Source: Deltaproteobacteria bacterium
GTDB taxonomy: Bacteria; Desulfobacterota; Desulfobacteria; Desulfobacterales; Desulfosarcinaceae
NCBI GenBank assembly: GCA_021824175.1
Contig: JAKALP010000023.1
Location: 19,496-83,495, forward strand
Length of the DNA stretch: 64,000 bases
Direction: 5' to 3'
Part shown: piece by piece, positions 1 through 9,073 of the stretch
How the letters are laid out: every line of letters starts with the position of its first letter
Position numbering within the stretch: the stretch's first letter is position 1
The notes under the pieces: generated by a model
Databases searched by the model: none
Seen by the model: only the letters and a program-made list of their open reading frames with translations
What the model was told of the DNA's origin: nothing
Program-made: the position numbers and the translations under genes

Positions 1-489
1 AGGCTTAACAAAACAGTGCCTGTTATCAACCAGAACCAGAAGATGACGGGTGTTTGATGGGCGGATCGGAACAACCACTGCAGCAAATCGGCCGATGCGG
101 CCGCCAGCAGAAACAGCAATACTCCATATTTGATCTTCTGGCCGGGATGCGGCCGGTTGCGCGCGATTTTTTCGGCTGCTTTCAAGCCACGTTTGCCCAA
201 ATACCCCACAAACTGCTGCCAGGCGCCAAAGGGGCAGAGCCAGCCGCAGAAAAAGCGACCGAACAAAAGTCAGGACGATGGTGAGCACCCCCCACAGCAA
301 TCCCGCATAAAGGGTGTGGGTGGCCAGCAGTACTCCCAGACCGTTAAGTGGGTCCAGTTGCAGCAGCCAGTTGACGGGCCAGCCGCGCAGCTGCCACCAC
401 TTCTCTCCCAGGGTGGTGGCGATGCAGAACCACATGAATAGAGAGAAGAAGAAGATTTGGGTGAGGCGGCGAGTTGTTATTAAGCGCAT
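1..489 (-). pseudogene. NapH/NosR-like 4Fe-4S membrane protein, frameshifted, 3' end off window
   Basis: Reading leftwards from an ATG at 489, the protein begins with a membrane segment (LTQIFFFSLFMWFCIATTLG), then a second hydrophobic stretch (LYAGLLWGVLTIVLTF). The characteristic CGWLCPFGAWQ motif (C-x3-CP), typical of polyferredoxin-type membrane proteins such as NapH and NosR, is only found in another frame. The two frames join near 262-272, where a missing two bases (or one extra) in the TTTTG/TTCGG stretch would restore one ORF. Both frames are open to the window edge. It lies downstream of the DUF362 gene on the same strand, a pairing that fits an electron-transfer role, but the 337-bp repeat-bearing gap between them argues against tight coupling. 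Either a recent mutation or a sequencing error; the C-terminal iron-sulfur clusters would be outside the window. Confidence 0.72.
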
Positions 490-551
490 GGTCTGTTGGT
501 TGATAGGTTAATTGGCTGATTAGTTAAATGGTTGTTGTGGCATGGATCGTT

Positions 552-816
552 AAGGGACAAAGGGATTAAGGCACAAGGCACAAAGGGGCAAAGTTTGGTT
601 TGCATACGCTCATCTTTATAATTCTTCTCTTGTTTTCTCGTTCCCACATTCTGTGGGAGAACGAGGAAGTATTATACTCGCTTCGAGAGTCCCGCGAATC
701 CAAGACATTTTATCTCCCGCTCCAAGTTTGCAAATATACTTCTTATTCCCTCAGTCCCTTCGTCCCTTTGTGCCTTTGTGCCTTAGTCCCTTTGTCCCTC
801 AGCCCCTTCGTCCCTT
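552..816. repeat. Octamer-repeat inverted element, copy 1
   Basis: The gene-free stretch 490-827 holds two low-complexity arms. The left arm (about 552-594) is made of purine-rich 8-nt units such as GGGACAAA, GGGATTAA, GGCACAAA. The right arm (about 746-816) is the reverse-complement type (TCCCTTTG, TGCCTTTG and so on). The unique core between them contains a short hairpin around TTCCCACATTCTGTGGGAGAA and one GAAGTATT word. The same unit family recurs at 39021, 43526 and 56118. No gene is supported here; apparent ORFs across the arms are translations of the repeat. Confidence 0.75.
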
Positions 817-827
817 ATTTTTTACCC

Positions 828-1811
828 TTACTCCACCAAAATCGACCGATAATCAGTCCTTCCTGCCCCAGCTTTCTCCGCCATGGTCAGGTAAGGCAAA
901 TCCGTCACGCTTTTGCCCAGCAGTTCGGCGCCGGCCGCGTCCACGGCCACGGGGTCGGTGCCGGCGATCAGAGTGTGGGTCGGCTTGAGATCATCCACAG
1001 ATCCGCCGGTGGGGCCATTGCGCATCATGCTCTGGGTGCCGTCCAGGATCACCAGGGTGGGCTTGATCAGTTGGGCCAGCTCCTCGATGATGGCGTGAAT
1101 CTGCTGGTGGAAGATGTTGCGCCGCCCGCCCAGCAAACCGTACCAGTTCTTCAGGGTCAGGGAGGCCCCGCTGCGATGGTGATCCTTGACCGGCGCCAGA
1201 CCGATCACTTTATTGGCCCCTCGCAGGGGCGCGGCCAGCACGGGCCAGCGTTGGATCAGCTTGGCGCCGGGCAAAGTATAAGTTTCGAAGCGTTCGCGGG
1301 TGGGCAGCAGCACTTGGGCGCCAACCGCGCGGGCCGCGGCCTCGATGCCGCTAAGGGCAAAACAGGCCGCCGGATCATTGATGGGGTTGTCGGTGACCAC
1401 TATGCCCGCGGCGCCGGCTTCAAAGCAAAGACGGGCCACCTGGGCCACCAGATCTGGATGGGTGGTGGCGCCCAGAGCCGGTGGCGAGGCAAAGGCAGCA
1501 TTGACTTTAAGCAGCACCCGGTCTCCAGGTCGCACGAATCGTCCCATCCCGCCCAGGGCGGCCAGGGCCGCGGTGACGGTAACGCCGCGCTCGGCACCGT
1601 GTGCGATAGCTATTTTTCGAGGTTGGCCGGGGATGGAGAAATCGGGCAGCGGTTGGCTTTCCGCACCCAAGGGGCCGGGCAGCGGTCCTTTGCGATCCCA
1701 GAAGGCCAGGCCCAGGGCGCCGGCACCGGCAATGCCCAGGGCCGCGCCAACCAGGCGGCGCAACAGCTCCCGTCGGCTCGAATCTTTAAGGTTGGGGTCT
1801 TGCGTCTTCAT
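828..1811 (-). CDS. DUF362 domain protein with Tat-like signal
   Basis: 327 residues. The N-terminus carries a twin-arginine-like motif (SRRELLRRL) followed by a small-residue hydrophobic stretch (VGAALGIAGAGALGLAF), suggesting export as a folded protein. The body matches the DUF362 family: a region around GDRVLLKVNAAFASPP, then CFEAGAAGIVVTDNP, GANKVIGLAPVKDHH and VILDGTQSMMRNGPTGG, ending with GTDPVAVDAAGAELLG. DUF362 proteins are often linked to iron-sulfur proteins; the function is not established. Its start overlaps the end of the upstream gene by 26 bp, so the two are very likely co-transcribed, and a 4Fe-4S membrane protein follows downstream. No ferredoxin CxxCxxC motif is visible in this copy. 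Confidence 0.85.
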   Translation of the reverse strand: MKTQDPNLKDSSRRELLRRLVGAALGIAGAGALGLAFWDRKGPLPGPLGAESQPLPDFSIPGQPRKIAIAHGAERGVTVTAALAALGGMGRFVRPGDRVLLKVNAAFASPPALGATTHPDLVAQVARLCFEAGAAGIVVTDNPINDPAACFALSGIEAAARAVGAQVLLPTRERFETYTLPGAKLIQRWPVLAAPLRGANKVIGLAPVKDHHRSGASLTLKNWYGLLGGRRNIFHQQIHAIIEELAQLIKPTLVILDGTQSMMRNGPTGGSVDDLKPTHTLIAGTDPVAVDAAGAELLGKSVTDLPYLTMAEKAGAGRTDYRSILVE

Positions 1812-2829
1812 GGTTGTTGCTCAAGCTGGTTTGGAGGCGCTGGGCCAGCTTCATGGCCAGGTCCACATTGGGGGCTTCATGGACACCCGCCAGATAGGGG
1901 CCCTGATGAAAAATCACTTCAATCATATCCAATATCTGGATCACTTGCATGGAAGAGGTTTGGCCCTGTGCCTCAAGGCGTTTGCCGCCGTAGGTGATCA
2001 GATAATCGGTATAGGCTTTGGCCAGTTCGGCCGCTTCGGCCTCTGAGGCGCGTCGGGAGAGAAAGGCCGTGGCGGTTTGACCCGCCATCTGATACTCCGC
2101 CGAATAGATACGGTTCAGACGCTCAAAGCCGAAAGCATTGACGGGCGAGAGTTTGATGGAACCGGCTGAAAGATCCTGGGCCGGAAAGAGAGCTCGTTCA
2201 TCTCTTTGGCTCGCGGCTGCGGGGTGTTGCCGGACAAACTCCCTGGCGAGGCTGATCATCTTCTCCATTAGCTCTGGAGCTTGGGAAGAACCCACGATCT
2301 CCAGGTAGTATTGCCCTTGGGCCAGGAAAAGTCCATTGGCCGCCTGATAGGCATCGGGAGTCAGATCCTGCGGCCGGGCATTTTCGCGTCGCTGCCGGCT
2401 GAAGACCGCAAAGGCGTTGGAATAGGAGCCCATATCATAGATAAATCTTTCCATCCATTGGGTGCTGTCCTGGGCCAGGGCGAACCGCTGGGAGAGCATG
2501 CTCTTGAACCCGGCCGATAGATAGAGTTCGGCCTTGCCGTCGATTTTATCCGATAATGTGGCGGCATCATACTGCTCGGGCGAAGACATGGGCACCAATC
2601 CGTCCACGGCGGCCGAGTCTGCCACATGGGGCGGAGTAGAGGACTTCTCTTCTAATGCCTGTGAGGATTGGGCGCGCCATTGGGTTGGATCATAATGAGC
2701 TTGCAGCCAGAGTATGGATAGGGCGACAATGGCCAGCGCCGCCAAAATGCCGGCACCGATCCGTTTTTCCATGAGCGACGGCCGATTTTTGGATGATGGT
2801 GCTTGGATGGTGGAGGATGCTTGAATCAT
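1786..2829 (-). CDS. Membrane-anchored protein of unknown function (DUF6599-like)
   Basis: 347 residues with one N-terminal membrane segment (residues about 26-41, AGILAALAIVALSILWLQ), the remainder soluble and presumably periplasmic. The region KAELYLSAGFKSMLSQRF and the stretch MERFIYDMGSYSNAFAVFS resemble the DUF6599 family of uncharacterised proteins; this assignment is from memory and is tentative. The start at 2829 is preferred because ATGA overlaps the stop of the gene upstream, implying translational coupling; an internal ATG at 2772 (MEKRIGAG) lies nearer the membrane segment but lacks a clear ribosome-binding site. Downstream overlap with the DUF362 gene places it in the same operon. 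Confidence 0.7.
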   Translation of the reverse strand: MIQASSTIQAPSSKNRPSLMEKRIGAGILAALAIVALSILWLQAHYDPTQWRAQSSQALEEKSSTPPHVADSAAVDGLVPMSSPEQYDAATLSDKIDGKAELYLSAGFKSMLSQRFALAQDSTQWMERFIYDMGSYSNAFAVFSRQRRENARPQDLTPDAYQAANGLFLAQGQYYLEIVGSSQAPELMEKMISLAREFVRQHPAAASQRDERALFPAQDLSAGSIKLSPVNAFGFERLNRIYSAEYQMAGQTATAFLSRRASEAEAAELAKAYTDYLITYGGKRLEAQGQTSSMQVIQILDMIEVIFHQGPYLAGVHEAPNVDLAMKLAQRLQTSLSNNHEDARPQP

Positions 2830-3167
2830 CTTAAAACCATCATCAGAAAGTCAAGCGCTCCAAAAATCATCAATAGGTAGCCGCAGAGGTAGAATATTTT
2901 TCCGATCAGCGGCATATTGCGCCAGCCCCATGAAATCCATATCCCTGTCTTGAATTGATAAAGCTTTGAAGAGAAGAAAAGAATAAATCCGGAACCCAGC
3001 AGGAGGATATCACCCAGATATCGGGGAGGGTACTTACCGTTCCTCAGAGGTGGAATCACTATAGCCATAATGAGGCATAGAAAAAAAGGAAAGAGTTCAT
3101 ACGGAATCGATATGCTTGTTACCCATCTCTTCCCTTCTTTGTCTTTGCTATACCACCAGTACGACAT
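2826..3167 (-). CDS. Small three-helix membrane protein, unknown
   Basis: 113 residues from an ATG at 3167, chosen because AAAGGAGA lies six bases upstream; the longer ORF start at 3272 has no such site. The protein begins MSYWWYSKDKEGKRWV and contains about three hydrophobic segments (LFPFFLCLIMAIVIPP, YLGDILLLGSGFILFF, GKIFYLCGYLLMIFGALDF). No family was recognised. It overlaps the next gene by ATGA, so the two are translated together. Confidence 0.6.
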   Translation of the reverse strand: MSYWWYSKDKEGKRWVTSISIPYELFPFFLCLIMAIVIPPLRNGKYPPRYLGDILLLGSGFILFFSSKLYQFKTGIWISWGWRNMPLIGKIFYLCGYLLMIFGALDFLMMVLR

Positions 3168-3239
3168 AGATTCTCCTTTGGAGGCGCTTAGTCCTTTTCT
3201 GGTTCTCGCGCGGAGCATGGGGGCCGGAAAAATAAATAT

Positions 3240-3352
3240 ATGATTTTGTAAAAAGCCGAAATACTCAACCAAGCTCTAAACGGCCACTCAACTTCGGGAG
3301 TTATAGATATTCTTGAGAAGCAGAAGCCTTCACCGGCTTTTTACAAAATCAT
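3240..3352. repeat. 19-bp perfect inverted repeat
   Basis: ATGATTTTGTAAAAAGCCG at 3240-3258 is exactly complementary to 3334-3352, with a 75-bp spacer. It lies between the 3' end of the diguanylate-cyclase gene and the 5' region of the small membrane protein gene, both on the minus strand. It could form a long stem that terminates the upstream transcript, or be the ends of a small non-coding element. Confidence 0.7.
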
Positions 3353-3354
3353 CA

Positions 3355-4326
3355 TCAGTCTTTGCTAGTAAACAAGCAGGAAACCCGATTGCGGCCGGAT
3401 TGTTTGGATTGGTACATGGCTTTGTCGGCCCTTTGAACAAAGAGCGCGATCTCTTCGTGCCAATTGAACTCAGTAACTCCCACGCTGACGGTGATGGCGA
3501 GCGGCGGGCTGTCTTTGAGAGGATAAAAGCGTTCGGCTTCCACCGCCGAGCGGATACGTTCGGCCACGGTGGCGGCTTCGCCGCCTTCGGTCTCAGGCAA
3601 GATGATGGTGAACTCCTCGCCGCCGTAGCGATAGGCCGAGTCCATTTTGCGCAGGCACGACTTGATCACCTGTCCCAGCCGGATGAGGACCTTGTCCCCT
3701 TCCAGGTGGCCGTAATGGTCGTTGTACTCTTTGAACTTATCGATATCCAGCAGCAACAGGCTCAAAGGGCGCTGGTAGCGGGTGGTGCGGTCGATTTCAA
3801 TCTTGAGCTGGTTGTAAAAATAGCGGGAGTTGTATAGCTTGGTAAGGCCGTCGGTGATGGAAAGCCGTTTGAGCTTTTCCAGCATGTGAATGCGCTCTTG
3901 GGTCAGGCGCCGCTCCTTGAGCACGCGCCGCAACCGCAGCAACAGCTCCTCAAAACGCACCGGCTTGAAGACGAAATCGCTGGCGCCCTTGCTGATGGCT
4001 TCTTCGTAGGAGTAATCGCCGCTGTAGCCGGTCATGACGATCACATCGATTTCATGGTTCTTTTTGATGCGGTCGGTCAGCTCCAGGCCGTCCATGCCCG
4101 GCAGCATGATGTCGGTGATCACCACATCCACGCTGTTGGTCTCCAGAAGTTGAAGAGCCTCTTCAGCGGTGCCGGCGGTAATGGAGGCAAAACCAGCCAT
4201 CTGTACGAATTCGTTCATCGAATCCCGGATGGCGGCATCATCATCCACGATCAGGATGTGGGCATCCATCGGGCTTTGAGATTCTTCGCCCATAGCTGCG
4301 TCGGTGGTGGCTTTATCGGTTGACAC
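3355..4326 (-). CDS. Response regulator with GGDEF output (diguanylate cyclase)
   Basis: 323 residues. Receiver domain about residues 22-140: acidic pocket DDD at 28-30, phospho-acceptor D72 in ITDIMLPGMDG, T99 and K121. A linker helix leads to a GGDEF domain (about 155-320) with LLLDIDKFKEYND and the catalytic GGEEF at 235-239. The inhibitory site RxxD (R226-D229) lies exactly five residues before GGEEF, so product feedback by cyclic di-GMP is expected. PleD/WspR-like in architecture, with a single receiver. It synthesises c-di-GMP from two GTP upon phosphorylation. No cognate kinase adjoins it. A PilZ-type candidate receiver of the signal is encoded at 50069. Confidence 0.93.
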   Translation of the reverse strand: MSTDKATTDAAMGEESQSPMDAHILIVDDDAAIRDSMNEFVQMAGFASITAGTAEEALQLLETNSVDVVITDIMLPGMDGLELTDRIKKNHEIDVIVMTGYSGDYSYEEAISKGASDFVFKPVRFEELLLRLRRVLKERRLTQERIHMLEKLKRLSITDGLTKLYNSRYFYNQLKIEIDRTTRYQRPLSLLLLDIDKFKEYNDHYGHLEGDKVLIRLGQVIKSCLRKMDSAYRYGGEEFTIILPETEGGEAATVAERIRSAVEAERFYPLKDSPPLAITVSVGVTEFNWHEEIALFVQRADKAMYQSKQSGRNRVSCLFTSKD

Positions 4327-4413
4327 TATTCAAAACAATCTGATACTAAAACAAATTTTACTAGTTAATGAAATATACCGGCTCATTTCGGGGAAGTCAA
4401 CCGGGTTTTGAAT

Positions 4414-6210
4414 ATGAAAGACATTCGTAATTTCAGCATCATCGCCCACATCGATCACGGCAAATCCACCTTATCGGATCGGCTGATCCAGGCTGGCCAT
4501 ATCATCGCGGATCGCGATTTCAAGGATCAGATCCTGGATAGCATGGACATCGAACGGGAGCGGGGCATCACCATCAAAAGCAATACTGTCTGCCTGCCCT
4601 ACCAGGCCGCCGATGGCCGGACTTATACTCTGAATCTTATCGATACGCCAGGGCATGTAGACTTTTGCTATGAAGTATCCCGCGCTCTGGCCTCCTGTGA
4701 AGGGGCGTTGCTGCTCATCGACGCCAGCCAGGGAGTCGAGGCCCAGACCCTGGCCAATCTGATGCTGGCCATGGAGCATGACCTGGAGATCATCCCGGTG
4801 ATCAATAAAATTGATCTGCCTTCGGCCGATATTGAACGCGTCAAGAATCAAATCAAGGACGACCTGGGGCTGGATGCCAGCACCGCCATGCTGGTCTCTG
4901 CCAAAGAGGGAATTGGGATCAGTGAATTGATGGAAGCCATCGTGGCCAAATTGCCGCCGCCCAAGGGCGATCCCGAGGCGCCGCTGCAAGCCCTGATTTT
5001 CGACTCCCATTACGACCCTTATCGGGGCACCATCGTGCATTTCCGGATCTTCCAGGGCCGCATCAAAGCCGGTGACCGCATCCGTTTCATGTCCAATAAT
5101 CAAACCTACAAAGTGGAAGAGGTCGGGTACTTCCAGATCGTGCGCAAGCCTCAGAAGGAGCTTGCCGCCGGCGAAGTGGGTTACATGATCGCCGGCATCA
5201 AGACCATCAGTGACACCCGCTGTGGCGACACGGTCACCCTGGCCGACCAGCCTTGCGAGGCGCCCCTGCCCGGATTCCGGGATGCCAAGCCCGTGGTCTT
5301 TGCTTCCATTTACCCGGTCAGCGCCGATGAATACGAGGATCTGGCCGAAGCCCTTGAAAAATATAAGCTCAACGACGCTTCGCTGATCTATGAGAAGGAT
5401 AGCTCGGCGGCCCTGGGATTCGGCTTCCGCTGCGGCTTTTTGGGGCTGCTGCACCTGGAAGTGGTTCAGGAGCGGCTGGAGCGTGAGTATGATCAATCCA
5501 TCATCCTGACCGTGCCATCGGTGCAATATAAGATCATCCTCAATGACGGCACCGAAATGATCATCGACAACCCGGCCCATTACCCTGACCCCACCACCAT
5601 CGATCACACCCTGGAACCCTATATCCGGGCCAGTATCATCGTGCCGGACCGCTACATGGGCGCGGTCATGAAATTGTGCATGGATCGTCGGGGAGTGAAC
5701 AAGAACTATCAATACCTCACCAGCAGCCGCCTGGAGATGATCTTCGAGCTGCCTTTGTCCGAAGTCATCTACGATTTTTACGACAAACTCAAATCGGTCA
5801 CCCAGGGGTACGGCTCCTTTGACTACGAGATTACCGAGTACCGTTCCAGCAAGCTGGTCAAGCTGGATATCCTGATCAATGGCGAACGGGTGGATGCCTT
5901 GTCGCAGTTGGTGCATGAGGAGCGGGCCTACACCCGTGCCCGCGTGGCCTGCGACAAGTTGCAGGAGGAGATCCCGCGCCAGCAGTTCAAAATCGCCATC
6001 CAGGGCGCCATCGGTGGCAAGATCATCTCGCGCTCCACGGTCAACGCCTTCCGCAAGGATGTGACCGCCAAATGCTACGGCGGCGACATCACCCGCAAGC
6101 GCAAACTGCTGGAAAAGCAGAAGAAGGGTAAGAAGCGCATGAAGATGGTGGGCCAGGTGGAGCTGCCCCAGAGCGCGTTTTTGGCGGTGTTGAAGACGGA
6201 CAGCGACTAA
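4414..6210 (+). CDS. lepA: Elongation factor 4 (LepA), translational GTPase
   Basis: 598 residues from ATG 4414 (a TTG at 4408 would add two). N-terminal GTPase domain: P-loop [10 protein letters not shown], switch region [11 protein letters not shown]3 DTPGHVDF, G4 NKIDLP, G5 SAKEGIG. Then beta-barrel, EF-G-like domains and the LepA-specific C-terminal domain, ending with the basic tail [20 protein letters not shown] that enters the ribosome. Length is normal (about 600). LepA acts on stalled or misfolded ribosome states and in initiation or assembly. It stands alone: upstream is the divergent diguanylate-cyclase gene, and a repeat-bearing gap separates it from leuC. A GGGGAAG at 4390-4396 is a rather distant ribosome-binding site, which leaves TTG 4408 possible. 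Confidence 0.97.
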   Translation: MKDIRNFSIIAHIDHGKSTLSDRLIQAGHIIADRDFKDQILDSMDIERERGITIKSNTVCLPYQAADGRTYTLNLIDTPGHVDFCYEVSRALASCEGALLLIDASQGVEAQTLANLMLAMEHDLEIIPVINKIDLPSADIERVKNQIKDDLGLDASTAMLVSAKEGIGISELMEAIVAKLPPPKGDPEAPLQALIFDSHYDPYRGTIVHFRIFQGRIKAGDRIRFMSNNQTYKVEEVGYFQIVRKPQKELAAGEVGYMIAGIKTISDTRCGDTVTLADQPCEAPLPGFRDAKPVVFASIYPVSADEYEDLAEALEKYKLNDASLIYEKDSSAALGFGFRCGFLGLLHLEVVQERLEREYDQSIILTVPSVQYKIILNDGTEMIIDNPAHYPDPTTIDHTLEPYIRASIIVPDRYMGAVMKLCMDRRGVNKNYQYLTSSRLEMIFELPLSEVIYDFYDKLKSVTQGYGSFDYEITEYRSSKLVKLDILINGERVDALSQLVHEERAYTRARVACDKLQEEIPRQQFKIAIQGAIGGKIISRSTVNAFRKDVTAKCYGGDITRKRKLLEKQKKGKKRMKMVGQVELPQSAFLAVLKTDSD

Positions 6211-6218
6211 AGAATGTC

Positions 6219-6342
6219 TTCAACGCGGAGATGCAGAGGGCGCTGAGGTTCGCGGATATGTTTTTTTGATTTATAATCTGAATTTCAGCTTGCCATTGTA
6301 ATTACCTCTGCGATCCTCCGCGCACTTTGCGTCTGCGTTGAA
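6219..6342. repeat. GC-rich inverted repeat element between lepA and leuC
   Basis: The left arm begins TTCAACGCGGAGATGCAGAG (6219 on, to about 6250); the right arm, about 6304-6342, is its imperfect reverse complement (CCTCTGCGATCCTCCGCGCA through TCTGCGTTGAA). An AT-rich core with a T-run lies between. The architecture, arms of short degenerate units in inverted orientation around a unique core, is the same as for the octamer family elsewhere in the window. It may also act as the lepA terminator. Confidence 0.65.
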
Positions 6343-6432
6343 AGGTTATTGATTCGCCCAAAGCCGCGAAGCCACAAAAAGAAGAAATGGATGTGCGGCT
6401 TTGTGCGAGAAGAAAAGAAAGAGCATGTGATT

Positions 6433-7719
6433 ATGGGAAAAACCATTGCCCAGAAGATATTCGACATCCATCTGGTGGATCGCCCCACGCCCGACACCTA
6501 TGTGCTGCGGCTGGATGCCGTGTTCTGCCATGAAATAACAACCCCTATCGCTATCAACGATCTTATTGCCCGGGGCAAGGATCGGGTATTTGATCCCAAG
6601 AAGATCAAGGCGGTCATCGATCATGTGACGCCGGCCAAGGACGGCAATACCGCGGCCCAGGGCAAGATCCTGCGTGATTGGGCCCGGCGCCACGGCATTG
6701 ACGATTTCTTCGACATCGGCCGCAACGGCGTGTGCCACGCTCTTTTCCCGGAAAAGGGTTTTGTGCGGCCCGGCTTCACAATCATCATGGGCGACTCCCA
6801 TACTTGCACCCATGGTGCTTTCGGCGCCTTTGCCGCCGGCGTAGGCACCACGGATCTGGAGGTGGGTATCCTCAAAGGCGTTTGCGCCTTCCGTTCGCCC
6901 ACCACCATGAAGGTGACCATCAACGGCGCCCTGCCCGCGGGCGTTTTTGCCAAGGATGTGATTCTCTCCATCATCGGACGCATCGGCGTCAATGGCGCCA
7001 CGGACAAGGTGATCGAATTCGGCGGGCCGGCGGTCAGCCTCATGTCCATGGAAGAACGCATGACCCTGTGCAATATGGCCGTGGAAGCGGGGGCCACGTG
7101 CGGCATCTGCGCGCCGGACAAGACCACGGTGGAGTATTTGTGGCCGTTTATCCAGGAAGAATTTACTACGCCCCAGGAAGCTCTGGAAGCGTATGCGCGC
7201 TTCGAGCCCGACGCCGACGCGGTCTATGATCAGATTCTGACCCATGATGTCTCCAACCTGACACCCCAGGCGACTTTTGGCTTCAAACCCGATAACATCA
7301 AACCCGTGGCGGACATGGCCGGCACACTGGTGGATCAAGTCTATATTGGTTCCTGCACCAACGGCCGTATCGAAGATTTGAGAATCGCGGCCCAGGTGCT
7401 CAAAGGTCAAACCGTCCACCCCAGGGTGCGGGGCATTGTTTCGCCCGCCACCCCCAAAGTATATGCCCAGGCCCTGGAAGAAGGAATCCTCCAGATTTTC
7501 ATGCAGGCCGGCTTTTGTGTGACCAACCCCACCTGCGGAGCTTGTTTAGGCATGAGCAACGGCGTTCTGGCCGAAGGTGAAGTATGTGCCGCCACCACCA
7601 ACCGCAACTTCAACGGCCGCATGGGCAAGGGGGGCATGGTGCATTTGATGAGCCCGGCCACGGCGGCGGCTACGGCCGTAGCGGGCAGCATTGTGAATTC
7701 AGGGCTGTTTAAGGGATAG
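6433..7719 (+). CDS. leuC: Aconitase-family hydro-lyase large subunit (LeuC/HacA type)
   Basis: 428 residues from ATG 6433 (MGKTIAQKIFDIHLVDRPTP); the longer ORF start is unlikely because the extra 28 residues are lysine-rich and unlike the family. Large subunit of 3-isopropylmalate dehydratase or homoaconitase. Iron-sulfur ligands are visible in GSCTNGR (about residue 304) and in NPTCGACLGM (about residues 362-371). GDSHTCTHGAFGAFAAGVG is the family signature. The short, about 420-residue form is the type 2 (archaeal-like) LeuC. leuD follows 112 bp downstream. No leuA or leuB is present, so the substrate, isopropylmalate or another 2-hydroxyacid (homocitrate, citrate-like), cannot be fixed from context. 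Confidence 0.9.
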   Translation: MGKTIAQKIFDIHLVDRPTPDTYVLRLDAVFCHEITTPIAINDLIARGKDRVFDPKKIKAVIDHVTPAKDGNTAAQGKILRDWARRHGIDDFFDIGRNGVCHALFPEKGFVRPGFTIIMGDSHTCTHGAFGAFAAGVGTTDLEVGILKGVCAFRSPTTMKVTINGALPAGVFAKDVILSIIGRIGVNGATDKVIEFGGPAVSLMSMEERMTLCNMAVEAGATCGICAPDKTTVEYLWPFIQEEFTTPQEALEAYARFEPDADAVYDQILTHDVSNLTPQATFGFKPDNIKPVADMAGTLVDQVYIGSCTNGRIEDLRIAAQVLKGQTVHPRVRGIVSPATPKVYAQALEEGILQIFMQAGFCVTNPTCGACLGMSNGVLAEGEVCAATTNRNFNGRMGKGGMVHLMSPATAAATAVAGSIVNSGLFKG

Positions 7720-7831
7720 GATCGAAGGTGGTAGGTTAAAAAGAAGAATTTTGAATCCTGCCAGAGCAAAGAATCACCAGCAGTGAAGGAATCAAGAGCA
7801 AGTAACAAAATTTTAATACGAAAGAAATGTT

Positions 7832-8356
7832 ATGAAACCTTTCAATGGCCAAGTGCTTTTTTTGGACCGTTCCGATATCAATACCGACGAAATCATCCCG
7901 GCGCGTTATCTGACCGAAATTTCCAAGGAGGCCCTTAAACCGCATCTTCTGGAAGATCTCAGCCTGGAAGAGTTTGACCCCCGGGCAGATATTTCCGACA
8001 AGCGCGCGGTCATCACCCGCAGCAATTTCGGCTGCGGCTCTTCCCGTGAACATGCGCCCTGGGCCTTGGAGGTCAATGGCATCCATGTGGTCATCGCCCA
8101 GAGTTTCGCGCGCATCTTCCGCCAGAACATGTTCAACTGCGGCATGCTGGCCATCGAGTTGCCTGGGACCATCATCGATCAGCTTTTTAACCGCTTTGCC
8201 GGACGGACGGCCGAAATCGAATTGGATTTCAATAATGGCCGATTAAAAGTAAAAAACCAGGAACAAGAAGAGATCGTGCCTTTCGTGATCTCCGATTTTG
8301 ATCGTTCATTGGTTGAAGCCGGCGGGTGGGTGGATTTCGCGGATAAGCATTACTAA
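7832..8356 (+). CDS. leuD: Aconitase-family hydro-lyase small subunit (LeuD/HacB type)
   Basis: 174 residues, usual for the separate swivel subunit of type 2 isopropylmalate dehydratase. Visible: DINTDEIIPARYLTE near the start (the substrate-contacting loop follows ARYL), then NFGCGSSREHAPWAL, the conserved catalytic-serine/arginine segment, and IAQSFARIFRQNMFNCGML. It pairs with the large subunit encoded just upstream; together they would isomerise a 2- or 3-hydroxy tricarboxylic-type acid through a dehydrated intermediate. The ribosome-binding site is weak (GAAAGAAATGTT before ATG). Confidence 0.9.
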   Translation: MKPFNGQVLFLDRSDINTDEIIPARYLTEISKEALKPHLLEDLSLEEFDPRADISDKRAVITRSNFGCGSSREHAPWALEVNGIHVVIAQSFARIFRQNMFNCGMLAIELPGTIIDQLFNRFAGRTAEIELDFNNGRLKVKNQEQEEIVPFVISDFDRSLVEAGGWVDFADKHY

Positions 8357-8365
8357 CTAAGTTTT

Positions 8366-9040
8366 TCAGAAGTAAAACGTCGCACCGCAGTAGTATTGCC
8401 AGCCCTCAACATCGACATCGCCATCCATGTTTTTAAAGCTCAATGTGGTTTGGTTGACTCGTGCACCCGCGTTGATTCCGAAGGATTTTGAGAAGAAAAT
8501 ATCGACGCCCGCTCGGGCATACGCTCCAACACCCAATCCGGAATCCGATTGCTTTTCGCTTTCTTCGAGAGGCGTCGCTACCGGTTTGGTATCCCGCATC
8601 CCCCAGATGATCAGCGGGCCGGCACCCGCATATACCCGCAGCCATTTGGCGGGGGCCAAACCGACAAATCCGCCCATGAAGTAGTCGATCAAAAAGGAAT
8701 TGACATCCACCGAAACAGCGGCCTTACCGCCGCCTTGACCGGAAGAGGCGTAAAAGCTTCGCACCTCGCTATCGATGCTAAAAAAAATGCCGACTTCGTA
8801 TCCATACAGAAGTGACCCGCTATGAAACGTTTTCTGCACGTCAGCGCCGAAAAGATTAAGCGTGTAATCACCCCCTCCAACCGCCGGATCGTCATTGGGA
8901 ACAGTTAATTGACCATAAGTGATATGGACCACCAGTGGATCCGAAGGCTCCTCGCAAAAAGCATTACCTGGGTCTAACCATCCAATGGCGAGGCAAATGA
9001 TCCACACCATCCATCGAGCAGGATCTGTATTCTTTTTCAT
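8366..9040 (-). CDS. Outer-membrane beta-barrel-like protein of the ECF operon
   Basis: 224 residues from ATG 9040 (MKKNTDPARW), or 234 from 9070. A signal peptide is seen (MVWIICLAIGWLDPGNAFCEE), then alternating amphipathic strands rich in glycine and aromatics (VVHITYGQL, DYTLNLFGADVQ, WLRVYAGAGPLIIWG, GVGAYARAGVDIFF) and a C-terminal phenylalanine (YYCGATFYF), the usual end of a barrel protein recognised by BamA. No specific family was recognised. It is the last gene of the sigma factor / anti-sigma / Spy-like operon, which suggests an envelope-stress output. It begins 3-4 bp after the preceding coding region. Confidence 0.72.
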   Translation of the reverse strand: MKKNTDPARWMVWIICLAIGWLDPGNAFCEEPSDPLVVHITYGQLTVPNDDPAVGGGDYTLNLFGADVQKTFHSGSLLYGYEVGIFFSIDSEVRSFYASSGQGGGKAAVSVDVNSFLIDYFMGGFVGLAPAKWLRVYAGAGPLIIWGMRDTKPVATPLEESEKQSDSGLGVGAYARAGVDIFFSKSFGINAGARVNQTTLSFKNMDGDVDVEGWQYYCGATFYF

Positions 9041-9073
9041 TTGGGGGGATTTTGATTTCCTAACCAACATAAA

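Noticed and set aside
600..1997. 465-residue plus-strand frame over the octamer repeat and the DUF362 gene
   Set aside because: It runs through repeat DNA and antisense to a clear DUF362 protein; its start is a low-complexity translation of the repeat.
4471..5916. 481-residue open frame antisense to lepA
   Set aside because: It mirrors the lepA coding frame, is rich in His, Asp and Gly as antisense of a GC-rich gene, and lacks any family motif or ribosome-binding site.
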